Shown here: in pieces, positions 8,468 through 16,514 of the stretch
Numbering within the stretch: position 1 is the stretch's first letter
How the letters are laid out: every line of letters starts with the position of its first letter
NCBI RefSeq assembly: GCF_900162725.1
Contig: NZ_LT799418.1
Span: forward strand, 3,515,812-3,579,811
Origin: Parabacteroides sp. Marseille-P3160
Lineage (GTDB): Bacteria; Bacteroidota; Bacteroidia; Bacteroidales; Tannerellaceae
Reading direction: 5' to 3'
DNA length: 64,000 bases
Notes under the pieces: generated by a model
Database searches by the model: none
What the model was told of the DNA's origin: nothing
The model's input: the letters and a program-made list of their open reading frames with translations, nothing else
Made by a program: the position numbers and the translations under genes

Positions 8468-9559
8468 TTAATTTTCTTTAAGCCCTGAATAAATAAGCAA
8501 TTGATCTTTTATTACCACCTGCTCGTTCTCATTCAAGCCTGAGCGGAGATAGGTTGTTTGATGATGATGCCCCTGCAATGTCACCTCTTTGATCTTGAAA
8601 TGACCGGTCGATTCTTCTACCACGACAAAATAGCGGTCATCATCAAAAATCAATGCATCGGTAGGGATAGCCACCAATTTACGATGGGTTTCATTCTTCA
8701 ACCTAATCACCACCGGCATTTCAGGCTTGAACTTCAAATCCTTATTGGGCATCACGATTCTTGCCTTCAGTACCTTCTCGTCCGAATCAAAGACCTGGGA
8801 CAGGGTATTGATTTTACCGGTAAACACTTCGCCGGGATAAGAAAGCGTCGTGATGTCGACCTCCATACCTTCTTTGACAAAAAGCAGATTACCGGCATAC
8901 ACATTGGCTATGATCCATACATTAGATAAATCGGCAACTACAAACAAAGGCTCACCATCGGCTGAGACCGGACTACCCGAAGAGGCTTTCTTATCTACAA
9001 TATAACCGGTCATCGGTGCTTTGATAAAGAAAGTACCGTCTTCTTTGTTCGAACCATAGGAAGACAGATCATTTTTCACTTTGTCGAAAGCGGCATGCGC
9101 TTGTTTCACTTTCGCTTGCGCTTCGAGCCATTCTTTTTCCGACAACATCTGATCGTCATACATCGCTTGGGCCGTTTGTAGTTCCCGTTGAGCTATTTTC
9201 AGATCCGATTCGGAGGAGATATATTCCGACCGGAGCGAACTGAGATCCGAACTACGGATATCCAAAAGAGGCTGTCCTTTTTGCACTTTATCACCCAAAG
9301 AGAAATAAGTACGATCAATAATTCCACTGATCAAAGGCACATAATGGATCACTTTATCGGGATCGTACGTTACCTTTCCGGCAAGCATTAACTCTTCTTC
9401 CTGATTGCTCAGAACCGCTTTTGTTGTCTTCACATTGGCGAGGAAAGTTTGGGCGATTTCTTTTTTATTCTCTGTTTTATCCGTTTCCCTATTACCTGAA
9501 CAAGAGAGCAGAAAAGTGATAGAGAGTAGCGTCAATAAGGAAATTCGTCTTTTTATCAT
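8468..9559 (-). CDS. efflux RND periplasmic adaptor subunit, lipoprotein (CusB/CzcB-like)
   Basis: 363 residues beginning with a lipoprotein signal (FLLSC lipobox, Cys20), so it is membrane-anchored. The barrel-sandwich (lipoyl-like) halves are GIIDRTYFSLGDKVQKGQPLLDI and APMTGYIVDKKASSGSPV, separated by a coiled-coil hairpin at about residues 110-170, then the beta-barrel and membrane-proximal domains. It bridges the RND pump and the outer-membrane channel. The spacing of 5 bp from the upstream channel gene and 4 bp to the pump gene indicates one transcript. No Met- or His-rich metal-binding N-terminus like that of CusB is visible. Confidence 0.94.
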   Translation of the reverse strand: MIKRRISLLTLLSITFLLSCSGNRETDKTENKKEIAQTFLANVKTTKAVLSNQEEELMLAGKVTYDPDKVIHYVPLISGIIDRTYFSLGDKVQKGQPLLDIRSSDLSSLRSEYISSESDLKIAQRELQTAQAMYDDQMLSEKEWLEAQAKVKQAHAAFDKVKNDLSSYGSNKEDGTFFIKAPMTGYIVDKKASSGSPVSADGEPLFVVADLSNVWIIANVYAGNLLFVKEGMEVDITTLSYPGEVFTGKINTLSQVFDSDEKVLKARIVMPNKDLKFKPEMPVVIRLKNETHRKLVAIPTDALIFDDDRYFVVVEESTGHFKIKEVTLQGHHHQTTYLRSGLNENEQVVIKDQLLIYSGLKEN

Positions 9560-9564
9560 CGTAT

Positions 9565-10842
9565 TTATTTTATATCGGTACCGATTGTATATTGAAGTTC
9601 TTCAAAAAGTATTTGCAGATTTTTAGCAGAATGAAATACGGTCTGTTTGTTACTTTTATAAGCATTCATAAAATCAATATATTCCAACATGCTTATATTC
9701 TTATTCAGCAAATTTTTCGTATAGATATCCAGCATACTGTCCAACTCGGTCAGCAACTCATTCTCATGGGTCTTTTTATAGAACCGGTAGGCCTGTACAT
9801 AATTACTAAACGCTTCAACGACTTCATGCTGAGCCTTGTTCTGTTGTTGCCGGGCAAGATATTCGCTCCGGTCCCGGTTTATCTTTGCCGCCTTGATATT
9901 CCCTTGATTCCGATTCAGGAACGGTAAATCAAAACTAACCCCGAATCCGACAAAGTCTTTCCAGACACCCCCTTGCCGATCGTAATCGGCATTCAACGTC
10001 ATATCCGGAATTCGTTGTGACTTTTCATATGTCAACGCCTTTTCATAATATCGGACTTGCAGTTGCTGACGTTTTAGATCCGGACGCGACTCTGTGGCTT
10101 GTTCCAAAAGATTGGCGAGCGAAAGATGATCCGGATTGATCAATTCTTTACTGTCTTTCTCTATTTCGATCCAAACGAAGGGATCGACATTCAATAAGGA
10201 TTTGAGTTCTTTCTGTTGTGCATTCAGATCTGTTTGCAGTTCATTCTTCTCGTTCTCCAACTCTAAAGAAGAGGATTGAAGGCGGAGTAACTCGCTTTTC
10301 GCTATATTTCCCTGTAACACTTGTTTGCTGTAGGCTGCAATTAATTGTTCCAACGACCGTTGTTGATTATATAAAATTTGCTGATAAGATTGCAAGTACT
10401 CCATCTCATGGATTAACTTTCTCAGTTCCACTTTCAGCCCTCGCAAGACTTCCTCAAATTCCCGGACCGTAATTTCCCTGGATACTTTTTCCCGATTGAT
10501 CAATTTCCCTCTCTTATTGGCAGTCTGTATCAACTGACTAAGTGCTATGCTAAACTGCGTATTTTTCGGAAAGGAACCCATTTCCAACTCTTTCCGCTGA
10601 TTTTCCGTACTCCACAAGTTTACTGAACTGATGGACAGTTCGGGATTATCCCACAATTTTGCCTGTACTATTTCCGCATCTGCCAAGTCAATGTTCATCT
10701 GTTCAGCGATCAGTTCCAGATTTTGTCGGAGGAATACCGTTTCCACTTGTTCCGGGGTAAGTTTGAGTATTTGTTGCTCTTGTGCAAAAGCGTTTTGGAT
10801 AAAGAAAAAGCCTATTATTATGAGAAACAGATATTTTTTCAT
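9565..10842 (-). CDS. TolC-family outer-membrane efflux channel (CzcC/CusC-like)
   Basis: 425 residues with a Sec signal peptide (cut after about FAQ, residue 20) and two copies of the long helical TolC repeat with conserved NPELSISS and RQGG-type turns. This is the first gene of the operon, followed by adaptor, RND pump, regulator and kinase. It should form the trimeric outer-membrane duct. The gene has no lipobox, unlike CusC. The upstream 35 bp hold a perfect 10-bp inverted repeat that may be the regulator site. Confidence 0.93.
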   Translation of the reverse strand: MKKYLFLIIIGFFFIQNAFAQEQQILKLTPEQVETVFLRQNLELIAEQMNIDLADAEIVQAKLWDNPELSISSVNLWSTENQRKELEMGSFPKNTQFSIALSQLIQTANKRGKLINREKVSREITVREFEEVLRGLKVELRKLIHEMEYLQSYQQILYNQQRSLEQLIAAYSKQVLQGNIAKSELLRLQSSSLELENEKNELQTDLNAQQKELKSLLNVDPFVWIEIEKDSKELINPDHLSLANLLEQATESRPDLKRQQLQVRYYEKALTYEKSQRIPDMTLNADYDRQGGVWKDFVGFGVSFDLPFLNRNQGNIKAAKINRDRSEYLARQQQNKAQHEVVEAFSNYVQAYRFYKKTHENELLTELDSMLDIYTKNLLNKNISMLEYIDFMNAYKSNKQTVFHSAKNLQILFEELQYTIGTDIK

Positions 10843-10875
10843 TGTCTGAAAACTATATTTTCCGCAAAAATAGGG

Positions 10876-10900
10876 TTCAAAGATTAAAGAAATCTTTGAA
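10876..10900 (-). promoter_or_regulatory. candidate operator of the metal-efflux operon
   Basis: TTCAAAGATT (10876-10885) and AATCTTTGAA (10891-10900) form a perfect 10-bp inverted repeat with a 5-bp spacer, 34 bp upstream of the channel gene start. Next to it are two direct TTAGAAA copies (10906-10922). Either could be the binding site of the operon's own OmpR-type regulator. It lacks a U-tract, so termination is less likely. Confidence 0.45.
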
Positions 10901-11042
10901 GTATATTAGAAATAGATTAGAAAGCCAAACTGTCTTCGTGTAGATTGATTCTCGCATAAACTTCTTAACTTGGGTTCGGGGTAATCGCCTCTGAAAAGCA
11001 AACAGAGAAGTGTCTAAAAAGGCACTGCACTACCCTGAAAAG

Positions 11043-11133
11043 CCAGTGCACTCAATGAATTGATCCGGTATACTCATTTATAAAGTCAAGTATACTCATT
11101 TATAAAATTGAGTGCACTGGATTTTTTCCGTAT
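11043..11133. repeat. 22-bp phased tandem repeat framed by a 14-bp inverted repeat
   Basis: Four units start at 11046, 11068, 11090 and 11112, exactly 22 bp apart, each opening with GTRYACT: GTGCACTC, GTATACTC, GTATACTC, GTGCACTG. The two middle units share 17 identical bases (GTATACTCATTTATAAA). CCAGTGCACTCAAT (11043-11056) and ATTGAGTGCACTGG (11107-11120) form a perfect 14-bp inverted repeat around the middle. Each unit therefore carries a 6-bp palindrome on the same helix face. Function is unknown; a protein-binding array or a mobile intergenic repeat are both possible. Confidence 0.75.
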
Positions 11134-11174
11134 AAGTCACGACTTTTGGACAGTGACCTTAAAGAATAAGCACA

Positions 11175-11447
11175 ATGGATTTGAAATTACCGAAAGTCCT
11201 TTTAGACTTGCTAACAGCGCAGAAGAATTATGATAGTAATACCTATGCCGACTGTTTTTCAGAAACAGCACTTGTCATTGACGAAGAAAAAGAGTATAAG
11301 GGTATAATGTCTTATATCTTTCTCCGTTATCCTTACTCACAATGCTTAAATTTATCGGAACAATACAATAAAAAAAAATGTTACAGAAAAAATACGCATC
11401 ATCATTTTATCATTAGAATTATTTTATATGAAAACAGTTTTACATAA
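11175..11447 (+). pseudogene. NTF2/SnoaL-like protein, truncated remnant
   Basis: The first 44 residues (LPKVLLDLLTAQKNYDSN ... ADCFSETALVIDEEKEYKG) match the start of nuclear-transport-factor-2/SnoaL-like proteins, where a helix pair leads into ACFAxDAVVxDEGxxYxG. After about position 11307 the similarity ends abruptly and the rest is low-complexity, AT-rich residues that run into the pirin start. Intact members have about 120-140 residues with a conical beta-barrel, so most of the fold is lost. It overlaps the downstream pirin gene by about 20 bp. Confidence 0.6.
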
Positions 11448-12147
11448 AGCAGGCAGCCGGGGGCATGCCAACCATGGATGGCTTAACTCGTTTCATACGT
11501 TCAGTTTTGCCGACTATTACGATCCCGAACGCGTGAACTTTGGCGTTTTGAGGGTCTTGAACGACGACACCGTTGCGGGTGGGGAAGGATTCGGAAGGCA
11601 TCCGCATAAAAACATGGAGATTATCAGCATTCCGCTGGAAGGCAGATTACACCACGGTGACAATATGGGTAACCAGGATATCATCAGCAAAGGTGAAATA
11701 CAGGTGATGAGCGCCGGGACGGGCATTATGCACAGTGAGGAAAACGCGGATGCAAGCGCCCCCGTTAAATTCCTCCAGATATGGGTTATCCCCAATAAAA
11801 CAGGCGTCAAACCAAGGTATGACAAAATTGTCGTTGCCGACAATGCCAAACCGGACGACTTCCAGCAGATCGTTTCACCGGATCCTGACGATGACGGTGT
11901 GTGGATCCATCAGGATGCCTGGTTCTCCCTGGCCAATTTCAATAAAGGCGTCTCAAAAGAATACCGCATCCGGAAACCGGGTAACGGCGTCTATGTTTTT
12001 ATCATTGAAGGAAAAGCCAAAATCGGCGATCAGGTCCTGGATAAACGCGACGGATTCGGTGTATATGATACCGATCACTTTGAAGTGGAAGCGCTCGAAA
12101 ATTCGGAAATACTCCTGATGGATGTTCCGATGGAATTCCCCGAATAA
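11428..12147 (+). CDS. pirin family protein (YhaK/quercetinase-like bicupin)
   Basis: 239 residues with the pirin opening HGWLNSFHTFSFADYYDP, and metal ligands in GRHPHKNMEI (His58, His60) and GIMHSEEN (His102, Glu104), the standard Fe-binding set of the N-terminal cupin. Some YhaK/YhhW-type pirins have quercetin 2,3-dioxygenase activity in vitro; the physiological role is usually a redox or stress link. The length is normal for YhaK-type proteins. It is intact although both neighbours are decayed, which suggests that it is still under selection. Confidence 0.92.
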   Translation: MKTVLHKAGSRGHANHGWLNSFHTFSFADYYDPERVNFGVLRVLNDDTVAGGEGFGRHPHKNMEIISIPLEGRLHHGDNMGNQDIISKGEIQVMSAGTGIMHSEENADASAPVKFLQIWVIPNKTGVKPRYDKIVVADNAKPDDFQQIVSPDPDDDGVWIHQDAWFSLANFNKGVSKEYRIRKPGNGVYVFIIEGKAKIGDQVLDKRDGFGVYDTDHFEVEALENSEILLMDVPMEFPE

Positions 12148-12166
12148 AAATCAATCCCTTAAGCAT

Positions 12167-12256
12167 ATGAAAGAATAGACAAACGGTGAAATCACCACTT
12201 TCTGGAAGCCCGAAATCTGCACGCATTCCGGAATCTGTGTCAAAACGCTTATTTAG
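12167..12256 (+). pseudogene. YjdI-like (4Fe-4S)-binding protein remnant
   Basis: ATG AAA GAA is followed by TAG and then an open frame reading TNGEITTFWKPEICTHSGIC, which is the N-terminus of YjdI-type mono-cluster proteins (MKEYTNGEI..VxWKPExCxHSGIC). A Tyr codon has become an amber stop, and the frame ends after KTLI at 12256, before the remaining Cys and Pro-rich part. It is therefore both interrupted and truncated. YjdI genes often sit near pirin or GNAT genes, which fits this place. Confidence 0.6.
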
Positions 12257-12320
12257 CTTAACACGAATAATTCAAAGGTATCATATGGAACACTATTGTT
12301 ATTCAGTATGTAATATACTG

Positions 12321-12354
12321 AAAAAGGAGACGCCAAATAACAAGACGTCTCCTT
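12321..12354 (-). terminator. intrinsic terminator of tRNA-Ser
   Basis: On the minus strand AAGGAGACG pairs with CGTCTCCTT around a 13-nt loop and is followed by TTTTT. It starts 4 bp after the tRNA 3' end. Confidence 0.75.
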
Positions 12355-12357
12355 AAG

Positions 12358-12444
12358 CGGAAGCGGGGGGATTCGAACCCCCGGTACGGTTACCCGTACG
12401 TCAGTTTAGCAAACTGGTGGTTTCAGCCACTCACCCACACTTCC
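12358..12444 (-). tRNA. tRNA-Ser (anticodon GCU)
   Basis: The minus strand folds as a class II tRNA: GGAAGTG acceptor paired with the 3' end CGCTTCC, D arm GAGTGGCTGAAACC, anticodon stem CAGTTTGCTAAACTG with anticodon GCT, a long variable arm (GTACGGGTAACCGTAC), T arm GGGGGTTCGAATCCCCC and discriminator G. It reads AGC/AGU codons. CCA is not encoded. Confidence 0.95.
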
Positions 12445-12852
12445 ATGCCGCATTAGCTGAGTTCCTAAAAAGGCGATGCAAAGATAGATTTATATTTTCA
12501 AATTTACAACGCTTTCCCTGAGATTTTACCGCACCTTATCAATCGATACAATTATTCTGCTCATTCTGAAAAGTATCCATAAAAAGTATTACTTAATTTT
12601 CAAAAAAAATAAACAATTTCAGGCAGAAATGTATATGTTAATTAAAGGCATTTTGTTGCATACAAATGAGGGTTTTACTTCCTTTGTAGCGGTTTTTAAA
12701 TCCATTTTTCATACGAGTTTAATACACAAGTATTAACATCAAAGCAAGCGAATTTCACACAATCACTTAACAAAAAAATAACACAGGCTTAACAGAAAGG
12801 AAACTTTAATATTATTGTTTTGCATTACTAAACTTTAAAAGAGAAAAAAGTT
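12445..12852 (+). other. intergenic leader of the TonB-dependent receptor
   Basis: No coding sequence is seen in these 408 bp. TTG at 12656-12658 and TTCCTTTG at 12679-12686, 20 bp apart, resemble a Bacteroidetes promoter with one mismatch in the -7 box. This would leave a leader of about 160 nt, which is AT-rich and without clear hairpins. Confidence 0.35.
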
Positions 12853-15800
12853 ATGAAGAAAATTAAACTTTTATTGGTTATTCTTTTAATGGGAGTCACT
12901 TCCCAAACCTTTGCCCAAGTGACGACAGCGAATATAAGCGGTAAGCTTCAGGATTCGGCAAATGAGCCCTTGATTGGAGCTACGATAAAGGCGGTCCATA
13001 CACCAACAGGTACAGTTTATGCAACTGCAACCAATTCAAATGGGAACTATACACTGCAGAATCTACGTATCGGCGGTCCTTACACCGTCGAAATTAGTTA
13101 TGTAGGATATAACAAAGAGGTGATTACCGATATTCATCTTTCATTAGGTGAGAATTACACTTTAAATTCAACATTAAAGGAAGATTCACAAACCTTAAGC
13201 GAAGTAATCATAGTGAGCGATAAAAATGCAATCATTTCTTCCAACAGAACAGGTGCACAGGAAATTATCACACGGGATAGAATGGATAAACTTCCGACGT
13301 TGAATCGCTCGTTGGATGATTTTACCAAACTGACACCGATGAGCAGCGGAAAAAATTTTGCAGGTACTTCTTACCGTTTTAATAATGTAACGGTCGACGG
13401 CGCCTCATTCAACAACTCGTTCGGATTATCCTCGGCCTTGGGAGCTTCCGGCATTGAACCCATCTCTTTGGATGCATTGGAACAGGTACAGGTAATGATC
13501 GCCCCTTATGACGTACGGAACGGCGCCTTTACAGGAGCGGCAATTAACTCCGTTACCAAATCGGGATCTAATGAATGGCATGCCTCCGCCTCTATGTATA
13601 CAAAAAGCCCGTCACTTACCGGATGGAGAGCAAAAGATGAAATCGTAAATGTGAATGAGTTCTCCAATCATCAATATGGAGTCAGCCTGTCCGGTCCTAT
13701 TATAAAGAACAAGCTGTTCTTCTATGTTAATGCGGAATTCGATCGCCAGGAAACTCCGATCACCTATCGCCCCCGTAAGGATGAAAGCCAGGCAGTGAGT
13801 GGACAATATTCCATAGCAGATGAAAAGACATTACAAGAAATTTCCGACTTTCTACAAAGCAAATTCAATTATAATCCCGGCTCATATAATGTAACGAGTA
13901 CCCCAACAGAAGCGGATCGTATCACAGCTCGTTTAGACTGGAATATTAATAACAAAAACACATTGAGTTTTAAATATTACTATTTGAACTCATTTAACAC
14001 AAACAATCCGAGTTCTTCCGGCGCTCCATCCAACGGACGTGGGCCGAACAGTTACGCAATCCCCTATTCATCCACTTTCTATCGTACAAATAATGATTTC
14101 AATATCGTCATGGCGGATTTGGTCTCTACACTTAGCGACAATGTATCCAATACATTGAAGGTGGGGTATTCCGCAATAAGAGATAAGCGTGATATGGACG
14201 GAGGATTTTTCCCACAAGTAGATATCATGAAAGATGGAAGTGCTTTTACTACTTTCGGAACGGAAGCAAACTCTTACAACAACTTGTTGAATTCTGATAT
14301 TTACCAAATCCAGGATAATTTAACATGGGTATTGAATAACCATCAGATTACAGTCGGTACGCAAAGCGATTACCGTAAATTCAAAAACGGTTATGCCTAT
14401 TCTTTTGCCGGAGTTTGGAGATACAGCAGCTTGCAGGATTTTTATACGGATGTAAACCAGTATTTCGATTGGAAGAATGCAGGTTCAGATCCGACAACAA
14501 GGCCAACCACAACCTCAATTCAAGGTAGTTTCGGCCAGAAATATGCAATCGGAGGTTCCTTTCCTTATGCCTATGTTGACGTATTGTCTTTAGGCTTTTA
14601 CGCACAAGACAAATGGGCTATAACTCCCAATTTTAATCTGACGTACGGACTGCGGGTCGATATGCCTATTTTCACCACAGACCTGGAAAGAAACCCGGAG
14701 GCTGAGGCTATCACTTTCCAGGGAGGCACCAAAATAGATGTATCGAAATATCCCGGGACTAAATTATTGTTATCTCCCCGCTTAGGGTTCAACTACGATG
14801 TCTTTAATGATAAGACTTTGCAAGTTCGTGGTGGAACAGGTATATTCTCAGGTACTCCCCCTTATGTCTGGTTAAGCAATCAGGCAGGAAATAACGGTTT
14901 GTTATTTGGAAATTTATCAGCAGGCCGTCCATTCGACGGAATTTCAGAATACCAACCGACGGCAGCAGATATTTCATCATCGAGAATGGATATGGCAGTA
15001 ACGGATAAAGATTTCAAATATCCTCAATTGTGGAAAACGAATATTGCAGTTGATTATTCTTTCGGTGATGGTTGGATTGCAACAGTCGAGGTATTATATA
15101 ACAAAGACATTAATGCCATATACCATAAAAATATAGGCTTAAACGACCCTATAGCATATGTAAAAGAAGGAGAATTATCAGCTCGCCCTTATTTTAGAAA
15201 AGATAATTCTAACGCGGGGAATTATAGCATGTTCATCTCTGACAAAGTAGAAAATGTTGTTTTAATGAAAAATACAAGTAAAGGACGTTCGCTTTACACG
15301 ACCCTTCAACTTCAAAAAACATTTAATAGTGGCGTATTAAAAAATCTGTATTTGAATGGTTCTTTCTCTTTCGGCCAGTCTAAAGGCGTAACGGACGGAA
15401 CATCTTCTGTCGCCTCCTCTGCCTGGAAATATCGTCCGGCCATTGACCCGAATGCAGAAGAAGTAGCACTCACTGCAGGCTCTTTCAATACACGATTCTT
15501 ATTACAGGCTTCTTACACCGCAAACTGGAGTAAAAATGCATCCACCTCATTCGGCGCAGTGTATCAGATCTATCAACCTTTCCGGTATTCATATACCTAT
15601 AATGGAGATGTAAACGGAGATAAACAAACAATGAATGACTTGATCTATATTCCCATAGACAAATCGGACATCAACATCGTACCGGCCTCGGGTGATACAA
15701 GAAGCGTAGATGAAATTTGGAATCAAATCAACACCTTCATAGAACAAGATGATTATTTAAAGAAACATCGTGGTGAATATGCAGAACGCAACGGAGCGGT

Positions 15801-16143
15801 TACACCCTATGCCCATCAACTGGACGTAAATATATCCCATGATATTAAATTACCGCTGAGAAACGGACAGGTTCACACATTACGATTCAGCTTCGATATT
15901 GCAAACTTCTTAAATCTCCTGAACAAAGATTGGGGAGTACAGGAAACAACTGTCTTAGGATATAGTAGTTCTCCGCAATACCAATTCCTCAGCATGACAC
16001 AGGCTCCTTCCGCTGCAAACAATTATACCCCAGGCTTTACAATGCCTTTGCAAAACAAAGAAGTTTTGGATAAGACATTTAAAAACGAAGTAGGCTCCGT
16101 CTCTCGTTGGCAAGCACAGTTCGGTATAAAATATTTCTTCTGA
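12853..16143 (+). CDS. Oar-like TonB-dependent receptor with carboxypeptidase-regulatory domain
   Basis: 1096 residues: signal peptide (cut after QTFAQ, residue 22), a carboxypeptidase-regulatory-like beta-sandwich at about 25-110 (ISGKLQDSANEPLIGATIKA ... GNYTLQNLRIGGPYTVEISYVGY), a plug domain at about 125-240 with VTVDGASFNNSFG and EQVQVMIAPYDVRNGAFTGA, then a large beta-barrel ending in Phe (FGIKYFF) for outer-membrane insertion. The plug and barrel style is that of Oar/OmpA-related TonB receptors, not SusC, and no SusD partner is nearby. Ligand unknown. The gene is monocistronic with its own terminator. Confidence 0.93.
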   Translation: MKKIKLLLVILLMGVTSQTFAQVTTANISGKLQDSANEPLIGATIKAVHTPTGTVYATATNSNGNYTLQNLRIGGPYTVEISYVGYNKEVITDIHLSLGENYTLNSTLKEDSQTLSEVIIVSDKNAIISSNRTGAQEIITRDRMDKLPTLNRSLDDFTKLTPMSSGKNFAGTSYRFNNVTVDGASFNNSFGLSSALGASGIEPISLDALEQVQVMIAPYDVRNGAFTGAAINSVTKSGSNEWHASASMYTKSPSLTGWRAKDEIVNVNEFSNHQYGVSLSGPIIKNKLFFYVNAEFDRQETPITYRPRKDESQAVSGQYSIADEKTLQEISDFLQSKFNYNPGSYNVTSTPTEADRITARLDWNINNKNTLSFKYYYLNSFNTNNPSSSGAPSNGRGPNSYAIPYSSTFYRTNNDFNIVMADLVSTLSDNVSNTLKVGYSAIRDKRDMDGGFFPQVDIMKDGSAFTTFGTEANSYNNLLNSDIYQIQDNLTWVLNNHQITVGTQSDYRKFKNGYAYSFAGVWRYSSLQDFYTDVNQYFDWKNAGSDPTTRPTTTSIQGSFGQKYAIGGSFPYAYVDVLSLGFYAQDKWAITPNFNLTYGLRVDMPIFTTDLERNPEAEAITFQGGTKIDVSKYPGTKLLLSPRLGFNYDVFNDKTLQVRGGTGIFSGTPPYVWLSNQAGNNGLLFGNLSAGRPFDGISEYQPTAADISSSRMDMAVTDKDFKYPQLWKTNIAVDYSFGDGWIATVEVLYNKDINAIYHKNIGLNDPIAYVKEGELSARPYFRKDNSNAGNYSMFISDKVENVVLMKNTSKGRSLYTTLQLQKTFNSGVLKNLYLNGSFSFGQSKGVTDGTSSVASSAWKYRPAIDPNAEEVALTAGSFNTRFLLQASYTANWSKNASTSFGAVYQIYQPFRYSYTYNGDVNGDKQTMNDLIYIPIDKSDINIVPASGDTRSVDEIWNQINTFIEQDDYLKKHRGEYAERNGAVTPYAHQLDVNISHDIKLPLRNGQVHTLRFSFDIANFLNLLNKDWGVQETTVLGYSSSPQYQFLSMTQAPSAANNYTPGFTMPLQNKEVLDKTFKNEVGSVSRWQAQFGIKYFF

Positions 16144-16185
16144 AAGAGATACATCTCTAATTAACAATTTATCACTATGTCATAG

Positions 16186-16221
16186 TAAAAAAGGGCGTTT
16201 CTGCGGGAACGTCCTTTTTTT
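16186..16221 (+). terminator. intrinsic terminator of the TonB-dependent receptor gene
   Basis: AAAAAAGGGCGTT pairs with GAACGTCCTTTTTT around a TCTGCGG loop, giving a strong hairpin with a run of seven T residues. Confidence 0.8.
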
Positions 16222-16371
16222 GTATTCAATTGGCTGCAATTCCTGCCGTTATGAATAAAAACGAAGTCAAGTCCGTTCACCGCCCAGAAGATAATCTTTA
16301 CTGCATCACTTTCGATTCAATCCGGATTAGATATATATCTGATTGAAAATCAGTATATAATAAAATTACTT

Positions 16372-16398
16372 TTCCGCTATTGATTAACAATAGCGGAA
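16372..16398 (+). other. perfect 11-bp hairpin upstream of speA
   Basis: TTCCGCTATTG (16372-16382) and CAATAGCGGAA (16388-16398) pair perfectly around a 5-nt ATTAA loop. It lies about 40 bp upstream of the speA -33 box, so it is not in the expected transcript. It could be an operator or the end of an upstream transcript; it has no U-tract. Confidence 0.4.
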
Positions 16399-16435
16399 TG
16401 TTCGGATATTTTATGAATCTTACAATAAAGAATTG

Positions 16436-16465
16436 TTGTACAATCTATAAATAGCCGTACATTTG
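16436..16465 (+). promoter_or_regulatory. promoter of speA
   Basis: TTG at 16436-16438 and TACATTTG at 16458-16465 are separated by exactly 19 bp, an excellent match to the Bacteroidetes housekeeping promoter. The start codon lies 50 bp downstream. Confidence 0.7.
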
Positions 16466-16514
16466 CACTTTAATTCAAAAGAGTGCTATTTATTTAATGT
16501 AGAAAGATTGGACA

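Noticed and set aside
11043-11133. Possible CRISPR array because of regularly spaced repeats
   Set aside because: The period is only 22 bp, repeats themselves fill most of the unit, there are no spacers of 30 bases or more, and no cas genes are present. The array at 28006 fails in the same way.
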